A stretch of DNA of 64,000 bases from positions 62,001 to 126,000 of the forward strand of contig DATGJP010000107.1 of the NCBI GenBank assembly GCA_035295125.1, read 5' to 3'. Under the pieces are notes generated by a model. The model made no database searches. It was not told the origin of the DNA and saw only the letters and a list, made by a program, of their open reading frames with translations. Origin of the DNA: JAICMB01 sp035295125. Its GTDB lineage: Bacteria; Acidobacteriota; Terriglobia; Bryobacterales; Bryobacteraceae. Within the stretch, counting starts at the first letter, position 1. The number at the start of each line of letters is the position of its first letter. Shown here piece by piece: positions 52,780 through 62,034 of this stretch. The position numbers and the translations under genes were made by a program.

Positions 52780-53799
52780 ATGGCTATCCCCTGGCGTTCC
52801 ACATTGTTGTCCGTTGCCGTAATCGGCGGACTGATCACTTTGCGGTATGTGCAGGCGACGGGGCACCTTGAGCGAGGCGGTCTAGTTAAGGTTCAGCGGC
52901 CGCTCATGGGGACCATCTGGAATGTCGAGGTTGCTGACCACGGCCGTCCCGACGAGGCTCGCCGCGCAATCGACCAGGCCTATTCCGAACTGGAACGTAT
53001 CGACCGGCTCATGAGCGAATGGAAGCCGAATTCGCCGATCTCACAGGTCAATGCGGCAGCCGGCAAAGCGCCGGTCGAAGTACCCGAGGAACTGCGCGCG
53101 ATCATTCAGCGCAGCATCGACTATGGCGTGAAGAGCCAGGGGACCTTCGAGATCACATGGCACGGGATGTCGCGGATCTGGCATTTCGACGATTCATTCG
53201 CGCCGCCTTCGTTCGCGGACGTGGAAGCCGCGAAGAAGAACGTGAATTTCCGTGCGATTCAAATCGAGGGGAATCGCGTGTTTCTTCCTAAGGGCGGCAT
53301 GAGTATCGGGCTCGGCGGGATTGCGAAGGGGTACGCGATTGACCGTGCGGCGCAAGTGTTGGCGCGGACGGGGTTCGCCGACTCGCTCGTGGATGGCGGC
53401 GGAGATGTTTTGGTGTCGGGCACACGCAGCGGCGACGCTTGGCGGCTGGGGATTCAGGACCCGCGTGCCGAACACGGGACGATGCTCGGCCTGGTCCGCG
53501 CGTCGAACCGGGCGGTGGCTACCTCGGGTGATTACGAGCGGTACCGCATTGTGAACGGCGTGCGGTACCACCACATTATCGATCCGCGCACCGGCTGGCC
53601 AGCCAACGCGTCAATGTCAGTGACGGTGATTGCCGATACCGCGGAACGGGCGGTGGTGCTCTGTAAGCCAGTCTTCATTCTGGGGCGGGAAGAGGGCCTG
53701 GCGTTCGCGAAGGCTGAGGGCGTGGAAGCACTGATCATCGACGCCGAGGGCAAGAGATACTCTACGGAGGGGTTTGCCCGAATTTTCGAGCCGCGTTAA
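52780..53799 (+). CDS. apbE: FAD:protein FMN transferase ApbE
   Basis: This 339-aa protein has an N-terminal membrane anchor (STLLSVAVIGGLITLRYV). ApbE motifs are MGTIWNVEV, SEWKPNSPISQVN, the active block GGIAKGYAIDRAAQVLA (~185-200), LVDGGGDVLVSG, and HHIIDPRTGWPA with the metal-binding residues. It transfers FMN from FAD to the Thr of SGAT motifs and is the expected maturation enzyme for RnfG and RnfD. It is divergent from the rnf operon. Confidence 0.95.
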   Translation: MAIPWRSTLLSVAVIGGLITLRYVQATGHLERGGLVKVQRPLMGTIWNVEVADHGRPDEARRAIDQAYSELERIDRLMSEWKPNSPISQVNAAAGKAPVEVPEELRAIIQRSIDYGVKSQGTFEITWHGMSRIWHFDDSFAPPSFADVEAAKKNVNFRAIQIEGNRVFLPKGGMSIGLGGIAKGYAIDRAAQVLARTGFADSLVDGGGDVLVSGTRSGDAWRLGIQDPRAEHGTMLGLVRASNRAVATSGDYERYRIVNGVRYHHIIDPRTGWPANASMSVTVIADTAERAVVLCKPVFILGREEGLAFAKAEGVEALIIDAEGKRYSTEGFARIFEPR

Positions 53800-53823
53800 T
53801 TGTGCTTAGCTGTAGTATTCAGC

Positions 53824-55008
53824 ATGATTGACGCCAAGGAACTATTGCAGCGGTACACGATTGAGGAGTTGAACGAGGCTGCGGAAGCGTACTTCGCGAA
53901 GGTCACCGATCACACGTACTTGCTGACCAAGCCGTTTGCCACGGCGGACGAGTGCGCGAAGATGATGTTCCAGTTTTCGGCCGTAATACAGGGACTGCAG
54001 TTGTTCCCGGCAATGGACATCGTCGATTTCGGCGCGGGCACGTGCTGGGCATCCCATCTGCTGACGCAATTCGGACTCAAGGTGCATGCGACCGATGTAT
54101 CGCCGACCGCATTGGAGATCGGCCGGCGGCGATACGAACTGCACCCGCCCATGGGCACTCAGCCGGCGCCTTCGTTCCATGCTTACGACGGGTACTGCCT
54201 TCCGTTCCCTGACAACAGCATGCATCGCGTGGTTTGCTTCGATGCGTTCCACCATGTGCCGAACCCGGCGAGGTTGCTCGCCGAGATGGCGCGGGTGTTG
54301 AAAGAGGACGGCGTTGCCGGGTTTTCCGAGCCTGGCCCGGAACACTCGAAGACCGACCTGTCGCAGCAGGAGATGAGCAATCACGCGGTTCTGGAGAGCG
54401 ATATCGTCATTGAAGAGATATGGGATTACGCACAGGCGGCGGGGTTCAAACGGATAGAGTTGGCTGCACTCTCGCTCGAGCCGGTGCGGTTATCACTCGC
54501 AGAGTACGATAGCTTTCTGCACCAATCGTCCCCTGCCAAGGTCAACACACGGATTTTGGAATCTATCAGAGGATATGCACACGGTGGGCGAATTTTCTTT
54601 CTCCATAAACAGGAAGTTCCTGAACTGACGAGTCGCACCCGAATGCCTTTGACCGGGGAACTCACGGTAAATCTGATCCACGACAATCCGATGCGGGCGG
54701 AAGTGACTGCTACGAACACGAGTCAGATCACATGGCTGCCATCAGAGGAACTGATCGGTGGGGTGAATCTGGGCTGCCATCTCGTCAACGTCAATACAAA
54801 GGAATCGAACTGGGATTTTTTCCGTTCCCGACTGAAACCGCAGGCAGAAAAGGTTCTCCCGGGAGAGACTGTGACATTTACAGTCAATCTCCCGCCTTTA
54901 GCTCCTGGTGAGTATGAGTTGGAATTCGACCTGGTAAGCGAGTATGTGGCTTGGTTCGCCGACCATGGCTCGAAGGTGAGCCGGTTCAGATTTTCAGTCC
55001 AAGGATAG
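53824..55008 (+). CDS. SAM-dependent methyltransferase with C-terminal beta domain
   Basis: This 394-aa cytosolic protein has SAM motif I at VDFGAGTCWASH (~67-78), followed by VHATDVSPTALEIG, FPDNSMHRVVCFDAFHHVPNP and the RVLKEDGVAGFSEPG block, all of class I methyltransferases. Residues ~275-394 form an Ig-like beta domain (LTGELTVNLIHDNPMRAEVTATNTSQITW). Such proteins often act in polysaccharide or lipid modification; the substrate is unknown. ATG 53824 is preferred over an in-frame start at 53800. No Shine-Dalgarno is seen. Confidence 0.85.
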   Translation: MIDAKELLQRYTIEELNEAAEAYFAKVTDHTYLLTKPFATADECAKMMFQFSAVIQGLQLFPAMDIVDFGAGTCWASHLLTQFGLKVHATDVSPTALEIGRRRYELHPPMGTQPAPSFHAYDGYCLPFPDNSMHRVVCFDAFHHVPNPARLLAEMARVLKEDGVAGFSEPGPEHSKTDLSQQEMSNHAVLESDIVIEEIWDYAQAAGFKRIELAALSLEPVRLSLAEYDSFLHQSSPAKVNTRILESIRGYAHGGRIFFLHKQEVPELTSRTRMPLTGELTVNLIHDNPMRAEVTATNTSQITWLPSEELIGGVNLGCHLVNVNTKESNWDFFRSRLKPQAEKVLPGETVTFTVNLPPLAPGEYELEFDLVSEYVAWFADHGSKVSRFRFSVQG

Positions 55009-55009
55009 A

Positions 55010-55072
55010 CGCGGCCCCTTGCGGAGCCGCGAGGTGGCGCAGGCGGTTTCGCCTGCGCGTTCTTGGTGAAGT
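55010..55072 (+). repeat. GGTGGCGCAGGCGG-type repeat with trailing block
   Basis: GCGGC/GCCGC words (55013-55030) are followed by the full unit (55033-55058) and then GTTCTTGGTGAAGTCCTTCC. The trailing block matches the copy at 43437 (GGTGAAGTCC) and, inverted, at 10183, so the repeat unit is about 45 nt rather than just the hairpin. Confidence 0.8.
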
Positions 55073-55107
55073 CCTTCCAGAGAATCCAAAACCCGATGCT
55101 GTGGGAT

Positions 55108-57243
55108 CTATGGCGCGAAATACGCGTTGATGTCGAGTACCAGGTCAGTGGCGTTCGACGAATAGACGCTGATCGCCCCGCCGATTCCGCTCGGAACGAG
55201 TGCGGCGTTCGCAACCACCTTACCCAGACTCGAGTTCAAGGTAGATGCGGCCGGCTGCGGCTGGCCTTGCGGCCATGCCGTCATGAAATTCAGCGGACCG
55301 TTCGGAAGAACGGTGAAGTTCAGCGAGAAGGCTTGCGCCGTGGACGGCACTGAACATTGGCCGTACATGGGGAAGACGCGAACGGTATTGGCGAGGAACG
55401 GCGGCGGCCCATACAGACCGGTGAATCCGTTTCCACGCGTGTCGGCGACGCGGCATGGCGTCAGTGTGTAGAGAGAGAGGTTCGATTGCGCTGACGATGT
55501 CGTGGGCTGTCCAAAATAGCCGTTCACATCGATGATCACATCGGTATCATTCTGCACGAAGACATTGATGGCGCCTCCCGAACCTGCGGGGACAATGGCA
55601 GCATTAGCAACGACCGCGCCATCGGAGGAGTTGAGTGTCGACGACCCCGGTTGAGCTTGTCCAGTCGGCCACGTCGTCAGAAATCCGAGCGTCGTACGCG
55701 GAACCACTGTAATGTTCAACGAATAGGCCAACGCAGAACTTGGGATACCGCAAGAGCTGGAAAGGAGCGGGAAACTCCGTGTCGTTCCTCCCGACATAAA
55801 TGGCGCACCGAGCAGGGCGCCGAGAGTCGCACTCCTGGTATCCACTACGCGGCATGGCGTCAACGCGTTAAACGGCAAACTGTTTACCGTGTTCGCGGGC
55901 ACGAAATAACCATCGATATCGAGGATTACATGTGTCTGGTTGCTGGCGTACATGGTGATTGACCCGTTAGTGCCAGCCGGCACGATCGCTGCATTGGCGA
56001 CAATGCGTCCGTCGAAAGAATTCAGTGTTGAGACGTTCGGCTGGGTCTGACCGCTTGGCCAAACCGTCAGGTATGTCAATTGGCCCGGCGGCACGGCAGT
56101 GACGTTCAGCGAGTAGGCTTGCGCGGTTGCGGGAATTCCACAAGGACCGGAGGGAATCGGGACGTCACGCGATGAATTTGCCGGCATCATCGGACCGCCA
56201 AAAACTCCGAATGCGCCACGAGTGTCCAGGACGCGGCAAGGCGTGACCGGGATAAATCGCAGGGCGCCTGTATTGGTGATTGTGCCCGTCGAGAAGAAGA
56301 AGACACTCGAGTTCGTGGTCCCTGAAGCGTTGACCGCTGCTACTTGCCAGTAATAGGTAGTGTTAGCAGCGAGAGATGGCGAGTAACTCAACGCTGTTGT
56401 ACCACTGACCACCAGCGGCGGCGGATTGCTGGTTCCGAAGGACACGTTGTACGAGGTTGCCCCGCTAGCGGCCTGCCAGGTCAAAGGCGAACCGATCGGA
56501 ACATTGGATTGTCCTGAAACCGGTGTGACCACAGTTACCGGCGATGGAGCTCCGTTGCCAATTGTGGGGCCTGTCGAGAATGTTTGAACCGCCGACTGAG
56601 TCGCCCCCGCGCTGTTCCTTGAATTCACTTGCCAGTAATATGTCGTGTTGGCGGCAAGTGTGCCAGGGGTGAAGCTGGTCGATGTCGTGTTGGTTATAGG
56701 CGGAGGAGGCGATGTAGTGCCGAAGTACACATCGTAGGAGTCAGCCGCAACGGCTCCCCACATCAGCGTTACATTCGGGTCTACATTTGTGGCGCCAGTT
56801 GCCGGACTAAAGACGGTAACAGCCGCTGGAAGACCTCCTCCCGTCCCGCCGGTGAAGCTGGCAATGGCAGAGGCAGTTTGCCCGGAGCTGTTTACCGCGA
56901 TCACTTGCCAGTAATAGATCATATTGGACTGGATGATCGTGCCCAAAGTGATACTCGTTTCGCTGGTAGCGCCAAACAGGGGCGGGGGATTGGTTTGGCC
57001 GAACTTGATCTGATAGCTCGTCGCCCCGGTTGCCGGCGCCCAGGACAAAGTCGGTTGTGTCCCAGGAGTGACACTGACTCCGGATGGCGTGAGCCCGGTA
57101 GGTTGCGCTGGAGCTTGGGCCTGGCCGATCGCGGGCAAACCCAACAGTATGAGACCCGCGATAAGAATTGGTAACGGCCACGCCAGGCCGCGTCCCATCA
57201 TTTGTCTTAGAGGTGCAAGAAAGTTGCGTTCTTTTGAAGACAC
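55108..57243 (-). CDS. secreted repeat protein: three Fn3-like plus three VLDTR-type domains
   Basis: This 711-aa exported protein has signal region 1-42 (ending IGQAQAP). Three Fn3-like repeats of ~85-95 aa follow (each with TYYWQV or IYYWQV). Then come three ~115-aa repeats that each begin LTPCRVxDTR or VTPCRVLDTR and end with VILDIDGYF, VIIDVNGYF or LVLDINAYF. The start is GTG with AAGGGAG before it. It is likely a surface or extracellular adhesive protein; binding partners are unknown. Confidence 0.85.
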   Translation of the reverse strand: MSSKERNFLAPLRQMMGRGLAWPLPILIAGLILLGLPAIGQAQAPAQPTGLTPSGVSVTPGTQPTLSWAPATGATSYQIKFGQTNPPPLFGATSETSITLGTIIQSNMIYYWQVIAVNSSGQTASAIASFTGGTGGGLPAAVTVFSPATGATNVDPNVTLMWGAVAADSYDVYFGTTSPPPPITNTTSTSFTPGTLAANTTYYWQVNSRNSAGATQSAVQTFSTGPTIGNGAPSPVTVVTPVSGQSNVPIGSPLTWQAASGATSYNVSFGTSNPPPLVVSGTTALSYSPSLAANTTYYWQVAAVNASGTTNSSVFFFSTGTITNTGALRFIPVTPCRVLDTRGAFGVFGGPMMPANSSRDVPIPSGPCGIPATAQAYSLNVTAVPPGQLTYLTVWPSGQTQPNVSTLNSFDGRIVANAAIVPAGTNGSITMYASNQTHVILDIDGYFVPANTVNSLPFNALTPCRVVDTRSATLGALLGAPFMSGGTTRSFPLLSSSCGIPSSALAYSLNITVVPRTTLGFLTTWPTGQAQPGSSTLNSSDGAVVANAAIVPAGSGGAINVFVQNDTDVIIDVNGYFGQPTTSSAQSNLSLYTLTPCRVADTRGNGFTGLYGPPPFLANTVRVFPMYGQCSVPSTAQAFSLNFTVLPNGPLNFMTAWPQGQPQPAASTLNSSLGKVVANAALVPSGIGGAISVYSSNATDLVLDINAYFAP

Positions 57244-57297
57244 TTTGTCTCCCTTCTACAAATTGATTCAAAGGACGCGGGGGGTGCGCGCATCTCC

Positions 57298-57336
57298 CGT
57301 TAGGAAAATACGCCTACAGTTATTATGCACCTAACG
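57298..57336 (-). promoter_or_regulatory. inverted repeat around a -10-like box upstream of the repeat-protein gene
   Basis: CGTTAGG (57298-57304) and CCTAACG (57330-57336) are perfect inverted arms 25 nt apart. On the minus strand they enclose TGCATAAT, a -10-like box for the gene starting at 57243. The 57244-57417 gap otherwise shows no gene. Confidence 0.35.
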
Positions 57337-57417
57337 ATGGACCCGTGAAGCGTTCGCGCCTTTTTCGTATTAGGCAACACAAAAAGAGCTCGCTTGTTGC
57401 GGGCGCAAATAGAATAC

Positions 57418-59109
57418 TTAGGGTGTCGAAGGGGGTGGAACGCGCCGTTTCGTTGCCTGCTCAAAGCCGTAGGCCAATTCAATGAGTCGCGGCTCGCTGC
57501 AGGCAATGCCTGTAAAGCTTACTCCGAATGGAACCGGTTTCGCGTCGAAACCGTCGGGGAGCGGTGGACGCAGCGTGTTGGGCACCATTCCGAAAGGAAC
57601 GATCACTGTAGGGTAGCCGGGCTTGGCGGCAATCGCCGCGCCGCTGGGACCGGGAAACAAAAGTGCGTCCAATTGATTTGCCTTCATCACCGCGTCAATC
57701 CCCTGGGTTCCCGCGAGTAAGATGTCCCTGGCGCGGTCGGCTTCGTAGCGTGCTCGATCAGTCCGCACATCCTGTTCGTCTGAGACATCGAGATTCGATT
57801 GGCCGAAGCGAATGGCACCCGCTCTCGTGTGAGTGATGTTCCACTCTCGAAGTTCAGTCAGGCTCTTGACGGGCGCCGTCGGGCCGAGCGATTCCAGCCA
57901 CTTATTAAAATCGCGCTTCATACCGTATTTGAGAACGCTGGAGCAGTCGGCGTCCTTGCCTTTCGAATCGTTGTTGCCCGAGCACTGGCCCCAGAGAAGG
58001 AAGTTCGCATCCCGGTCTTTGGTGACGATGCTGGGGATGTCGGCGGGATCGACGATCACGGCGCCTTGTTGCTTCAGAATCGCGATGGCCTCCGCCATTA
58101 CTTTTGCCTGGTCATCGTTGAGGCCTCCGCGAGTGTCCTTTCCTCCAGGCGGCGTGATTTTGTCATAGAAGGAAGCTCGCGGAATTCCGATACGTGCGCC
58201 CTTAAGACCCCCGGCTTTAAGAAATCGGGTGTAGTCGCGTCCTGGCGGGGGTGTGCAGGTCTTGGTGGCGGGATCGTTCGAATCGGGCGCCGGGCTCTCC
58301 AGAACTCCAAGCATGATCGCAGCGTCGGTGACGCTTTTTGTCATCGGGCCAGGGGTGTCCTGATCGGCGGTGATCGGGATCACTCCATAGCGGCTTATCC
58401 GGCCCACGGTAGGTTTGATGCCGACGAGCATGTTCTGATTGGAAGGGCTCAAAACCGAACCCGAGGTCTCGGTACCCACGTTACCGGCCCACAAGTTGGC
58501 CGCAGTGCCGATACCGGAACTCGATCCGCCGGTTTGCATCACCGGGCGTCCGTCGGCAAAGCCCTCGCGCGGGTCGCGCCGTGGATCGTAGGGGTTCATT
58601 CCGAACCCGCCGACGGCATTGTAATTTCCAGGCATCGGCGTCGGAGGCCCCGCCACCCAGTTCGCGAGCTCCGTCATCCCGGTCTTGGCGATGATGATCG
58701 CACCGGCGTCCCGAAGATTTTTCGTCAGGGTCGCCTCGTATGGCGGAACGAAGCCGGTGAAGGCGAGGGCGCCGCCCGTGGTGGGCATATCCGTAGTGTG
58801 GATATTGTCTTTGAGAGCGATGGGAATCCCGTGTAGCGGACCCCGTATGCGGCCTTGAGCTCGCTCACGATCGCGTTCGTCAGCAACCTTCAGCGCGTTC
58901 GGATTGACGGTGATCGCTGCGTGGAGCTTGTCCTCATAGAAAGCGATGCGGGTCAGATATTGAGTCACCAGCTCGCGGGATGTGACGCGCCCCTGCTCCA
59001 TGGCGGTGCGCATTTGTGGTATCGACGCTTCCACTACAGTGAAAGGCTGTTTAGATTGGGCGTTGAGGAGGGTGGAGAATATGATCGCTGCCAGCGAGGA
59101 GTTTTTCAT
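57418..59109 (-). CDS. exported amidase (amidase signature family)
   Basis: This 563-aa protein has a short signal peptide (MKNSSLAAIIFSTLLNAQS). It contains the amidase-signature triad Lys-Ser-Ser: Lys in IALKDNIHT (~99), Ser in TGGSSSGIGTA (~198), and nucleophile Ser in GTETSGSVLSPS (~217). It cleaves an amide bond of unknown substrate. Length, signal peptide and isolation from gatB/gatC argue against GatA. Confidence 0.9.
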   Translation of the reverse strand: MKNSSLAAIIFSTLLNAQSKQPFTVVEASIPQMRTAMEQGRVTSRELVTQYLTRIAFYEDKLHAAITVNPNALKVADERDRERAQGRIRGPLHGIPIALKDNIHTTDMPTTGGALAFTGFVPPYEATLTKNLRDAGAIIIAKTGMTELANWVAGPPTPMPGNYNAVGGFGMNPYDPRRDPREGFADGRPVMQTGGSSSGIGTAANLWAGNVGTETSGSVLSPSNQNMLVGIKPTVGRISRYGVIPITADQDTPGPMTKSVTDAAIMLGVLESPAPDSNDPATKTCTPPPGRDYTRFLKAGGLKGARIGIPRASFYDKITPPGGKDTRGGLNDDQAKVMAEAIAILKQQGAVIVDPADIPSIVTKDRDANFLLWGQCSGNNDSKGKDADCSSVLKYGMKRDFNKWLESLGPTAPVKSLTELREWNITHTRAGAIRFGQSNLDVSDEQDVRTDRARYEADRARDILLAGTQGIDAVMKANQLDALLFPGPSGAAIAAKPGYPTVIVPFGMVPNTLRPPLPDGFDAKPVPFGVSFTGIACSEPRLIELAYGFEQATKRRVPPPSTP

Positions 59110-59164
59110 ATGCGAGGGCGGATTTTCTCATTGTAGAGCGGTACCGCACGCTTCGCTTGCCTTG

Positions 59165-59192
59165 GGCAGCCTGAAGCCTGCGTTACAGGCTG
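59165..59192 (+). repeat. GGGCAGCCTGAAG unit overlapping a stop codon
   Basis: GGGCAGCCTGAAGCCTGCGTTAC differs by one base from the unit at 24399-24421. On the minus strand it provides the TAA stop (59183-59185) and last codons of the downstream-named corC-like gene. Confidence 0.65.
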
Positions 59193-60424
59193 GAGACTCG
59201 CACCTGGTCGACGCGAAACTCATTACCGGCGAGGACTTCCATCCGGAGCCCGTCGCGCTCCACGGTCTCGCCGACATGCGGAACATGCCCCATCCATTCG
59301 GTGACCAACCCGCCGATGGTGGTCGATTCCGTTTCTTCAGCCGGGCGGAATCCGACCAGCTCCCGCAAACGATCGACGTCGACGCTTCCGGACACAACGT
59401 AAGCCCCATTGGCTTCCTTCGTCACATCGCGTTCCGGCTCGTGCTCGTCATGAATTTCGCCGAGGATTTCCTCGACCATGTCTTCCATCGTTACCAGACC
59501 GCCGGTGTTGCCGTACTCGTCGATGACGATCGCCATGTGCGCGCCGTCCTGCTGCATCTCGCGCAGCAGATCTTCGACGCGCTTCGTTTCCGGCACCAGG
59601 CGGATTGGCCGCATCAATTCTTTAACCGTGCGACCCTTGCGATCTTCCTCGTCTAGCTCAAACATGTCGCGTACATGCACGAAGCCCACGACCTGGTCGA
59701 TCGTGCCGGAGTACACGGGAATGCGCGAGTATTGCTCGTTGATAACCAGATCGCGAAGGTCTTCGAGCGACCGGTTTTCCTCAACAGCAACGATATTGGG
59801 GCGTGGCGTCATCACCTCGCGGACGGTCTTGTCCCCGAAGGCCACTACGGACTGAATGAGCTTGCGGTCGGTTTCCTCGATGATTCCTTCCTCGGTTCCG
59901 GCGGCAATGAATGCGTCGATGTGTTCGGAAGGATGCGCGATCTCCGAAGCTTTCTTCTCCGGCTCCGCCAAATCCACCAGCGACTGAAAAAAGCTAAGCG
60001 CGGCAACCAGCGGCCGCAGAACGAGGGACATCGCATGCAGGAGCGGAATGAACGGAAGCAGCCATTTGCCCGAAGTCTTGCGATACAGCAGGTGGGGCGC
60101 GATGTACGTGGAGACCAGCATGACGGCCCACGATAAAACCGCTGTTTCGAGCAGAACGGTCCAGAGCGGGGCCTTGCCGTCGGTCTGGGCAGCGAAAATC
60201 AGGAGCGGCAAAACGAGCAGGGCGGTATGCTTCACGATGGAGAACGCCAGGCTACCGCGCTCATCACGTATGCCGATCTTGTCCTCGAGCGTCTCCTTGA
60301 AGAAGTCCAGCATGGGCCGCTCCTGGGCTCGCAAACGCAACGATTCCATGTACAGGATCTGCACCAGCGTGATGAGACACAACAAGCCGGCCATCAGAAT
60401 CACCGCGAATACGATGGCGATCAT
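59183..60424 (-). CDS. hemolysin/CorC-family protein with CNNM-like membrane part and CBS pair
   Basis: This is a 413-aa protein. N-terminal membrane segments (~1-150) are weakly DUF21/CNNM-like. Two CBS domains lie at ~195-320 (VREVMTPRPNIVAVEE..., VKELMRPIRLVPETK...), with the typical IVIDEYGNTGGLVTMEDMVEEILGEI. The C-terminal CorC/HlyC transporter-associated domain is at ~335-410. A likely role is Mg/Co homeostasis or membrane repair. Its ATG overlaps the ybeY stop (ATGA). The block phoH-ybeY-corC is a conserved bacterial order. Confidence 0.9.
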   Translation of the reverse strand: MIAIVFAVILMAGLLCLITLVQILYMESLRLRAQERPMLDFFKETLEDKIGIRDERGSLAFSIVKHTALLVLPLLIFAAQTDGKAPLWTVLLETAVLSWAVMLVSTYIAPHLLYRKTSGKWLLPFIPLLHAMSLVLRPLVAALSFFQSLVDLAEPEKKASEIAHPSEHIDAFIAAGTEEGIIEETDRKLIQSVVAFGDKTVREVMTPRPNIVAVEENRSLEDLRDLVINEQYSRIPVYSGTIDQVVGFVHVRDMFELDEEDRKGRTVKELMRPIRLVPETKRVEDLLREMQQDGAHMAIVIDEYGNTGGLVTMEDMVEEILGEIHDEHEPERDVTKEANGAYVVSGSVDVDRLRELVGFRPAEETESTTIGGLVTEWMGHVPHVGETVERDGLRMEVLAGNEFRVDQVRVSSL

Positions 60425-60858
60425 GCGCTCACCCTTTCGATGACGCCGACGGGCAGGTTCAGCCGCTTGCGCCAGCGCCGTTCGGCTCGCGCCATCTCAC
60501 CGGCGTCGCTTTCATGGTCCATGCCAATAAGGTGGAGCACTCCGTGGAGCATGAGAATCGAGAGTTCCTCTGCCGGCGAATGGCCGTACTCAAGCGCCTG
60601 CGTTGCGGCCCGGTCCCAGGAGATTGCTAATTCGCCGGGCGGAAATGACAGAACATCCGTTGCGTAATCTTTCCTGCGGAACTGCCGGTTCAATTCGCGG
60701 AGATGGTCGTCATTGCTGATGAGGCAGCAAAACTCACGGCCGCCGGCGACTTCCTGCTGCAGCCGGCGTGCAAAATCCCGAAGAGCGCGACGGGAAACAC
60801 CACGCGCTGGAACTTCAAAAAGCAAAGTGCACGGCCCCGAATTGGGCTCAGAGGACAT
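60421..60858 (-). CDS. ybeY: endoribonuclease YbeY
   Basis: This 145-aa metal-dependent RNase is involved in 16S rRNA maturation and ribosome quality control. The zinc motif HGVLHLIGMDH (three His, ~109-119) is intact. DVLSFPPGE is conserved. The ATG at 60858 (MSSEPNSG...) lies 10 nt after the phoH stop; an upstream in-frame extension is Arg/Pro-rich and inside phoH, so it is rejected. Confidence 0.94.
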   Translation of the reverse strand: MSSEPNSGPCTLLFEVPARGVSRRALRDFARRLQQEVAGGREFCCLISNDDHLRELNRQFRRKDYATDVLSFPPGELAISWDRAATQALEYGHSPAEELSILMLHGVLHLIGMDHESDAGEMARAERRWRKRLNLPVGVIERVSA

Positions 60859-60868
60859 GAAAGAGGTA

Positions 60869-61945
60869 TCAGGCCAGTGGCAGTTCCGGGAGCGCGACCG
60901 TTCCCTCGGGGGCGGGCGCCGCTTCGGCGGGCGACGGCTCGGCCGGTGCCTCCAACGGGGCTTCGGGAGCAAGTTTGAGGGCGAGCTGGCGTCCTGCGCC
61001 GGTCATCTCGTTATATCGCTCGTAGGCCTTCACGATGCGCTGCACCAGGGCGTGGCGGACCACGTCGCGCTCGTCGAAATAGATGAAGCTGATGCCTTCT
61101 ACCCCGCGCAGCACCTCGGCGGCATCGTTCAAACCACTACGTTTGCCGGACGGCAGGTCGATTTGCGTCAGGTCGCCGGTCACCACCATCTTGGAGTTGA
61201 AGCCCTGGCGCGTCAGCACCATCTTCATCTGCTCCGCAGTGCTGTTTTGTGCTTCGTCCAGAATGATAAAGCTATCGTTCAGCGTTCGGCCGCGCATGAA
61301 GGCGATGGGTGCAACCTCAATGGTCAGGCGCTCCAGAAGCTTTTCGACCTTGTCGGCTTCCAGCATGTCGTATAGAGCATCGTACAACGGACGCAGGTAC
61401 GGATCGACCTTCTCCTGGAGATTGCCAGGCAGGAATCCGAGGCGCTCACCGGCCTCTACCGCGGGCCGTGTAAGAACGATTCGGCTCACCTTCTTGTTCA
61501 GTAGTGCGGAAACCCCCATGGCTACGGCGAGGTAGGTCTTGCCCGTTCCGGCAGGGCCAATCCCAAACACGAGGTCGTGACGTTCGATCGCCTCTACATA
61601 GCGCCGCTGGTTGATCGTTTTCGGCGCCAGAACCTTTTTCCCGAAATTCCGCTGTCGTCCGCTGTGGACGAGACTGCGCAGGGTTACTTCCGGGTCCGCC
61701 GTAACCACCCGAAGATAACTGTTCAGGTCGCCGTTCGTGAAGGTGGTGCCGGTTTTGACCAGGTCCACATAGTCTTCCAGAATACTGGCGGCACGGATGG
61801 CATTTGGCTCATCGCCGTCGATCTCGAGGGAGTCGTTGAGGAGGCGGGTTTTGACGTTAAGGCCCTCCTCGAGAACTCGTATGTTCTCGTCACGAGTCCC
61901 AAAAAGGGATTCAATACCACGGGTGATCTGAACACTAACTTTCAT
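60869..61945 (-). CDS. PhoH-like ATPase
   Basis: This 358-aa cytosolic ATPase has Walker A GPAGTGKTYLA (~130-140) and Walker B FIILDEAQN (~228). VLTRPAVEAGERLGFLPGNLQEKVDPYLRPLYDAL is the highly conserved PhoH block. The role is linked to RNA metabolism with YbeY. The Ala/Pro/Glu-rich C-terminal ~35 residues are extra. Confidence 0.95.
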   Translation of the reverse strand: MKVSVQITRGIESLFGTRDENIRVLEEGLNVKTRLLNDSLEIDGDEPNAIRAASILEDYVDLVKTGTTFTNGDLNSYLRVVTADPEVTLRSLVHSGRQRNFGKKVLAPKTINQRRYVEAIERHDLVFGIGPAGTGKTYLAVAMGVSALLNKKVSRIVLTRPAVEAGERLGFLPGNLQEKVDPYLRPLYDALYDMLEADKVEKLLERLTIEVAPIAFMRGRTLNDSFIILDEAQNSTAEQMKMVLTRQGFNSKMVVTGDLTQIDLPSGKRSGLNDAAEVLRGVEGISFIYFDERDVVRHALVQRIVKAYERYNEMTGAGRQLALKLAPEAPLEAPAEPSPAEAAPAPEGTVALPELPLA

Positions 61946-62034
61946 TCTGAAGGGTAGGGCTTACCTCCGTGCAGCAAAGTGGGATGGATACGAGCGAGTC
62001 GTCCGCGGGCGCGGAGAAGCAAACATCTACCCCA

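Noticed and set aside
57418..59109. GatA subunit of the tRNA amidotransferase
   Set aside because: It has a signal peptide, an insert-rich sequence and no gatB or gatC neighbours, so it is an exported amidase.
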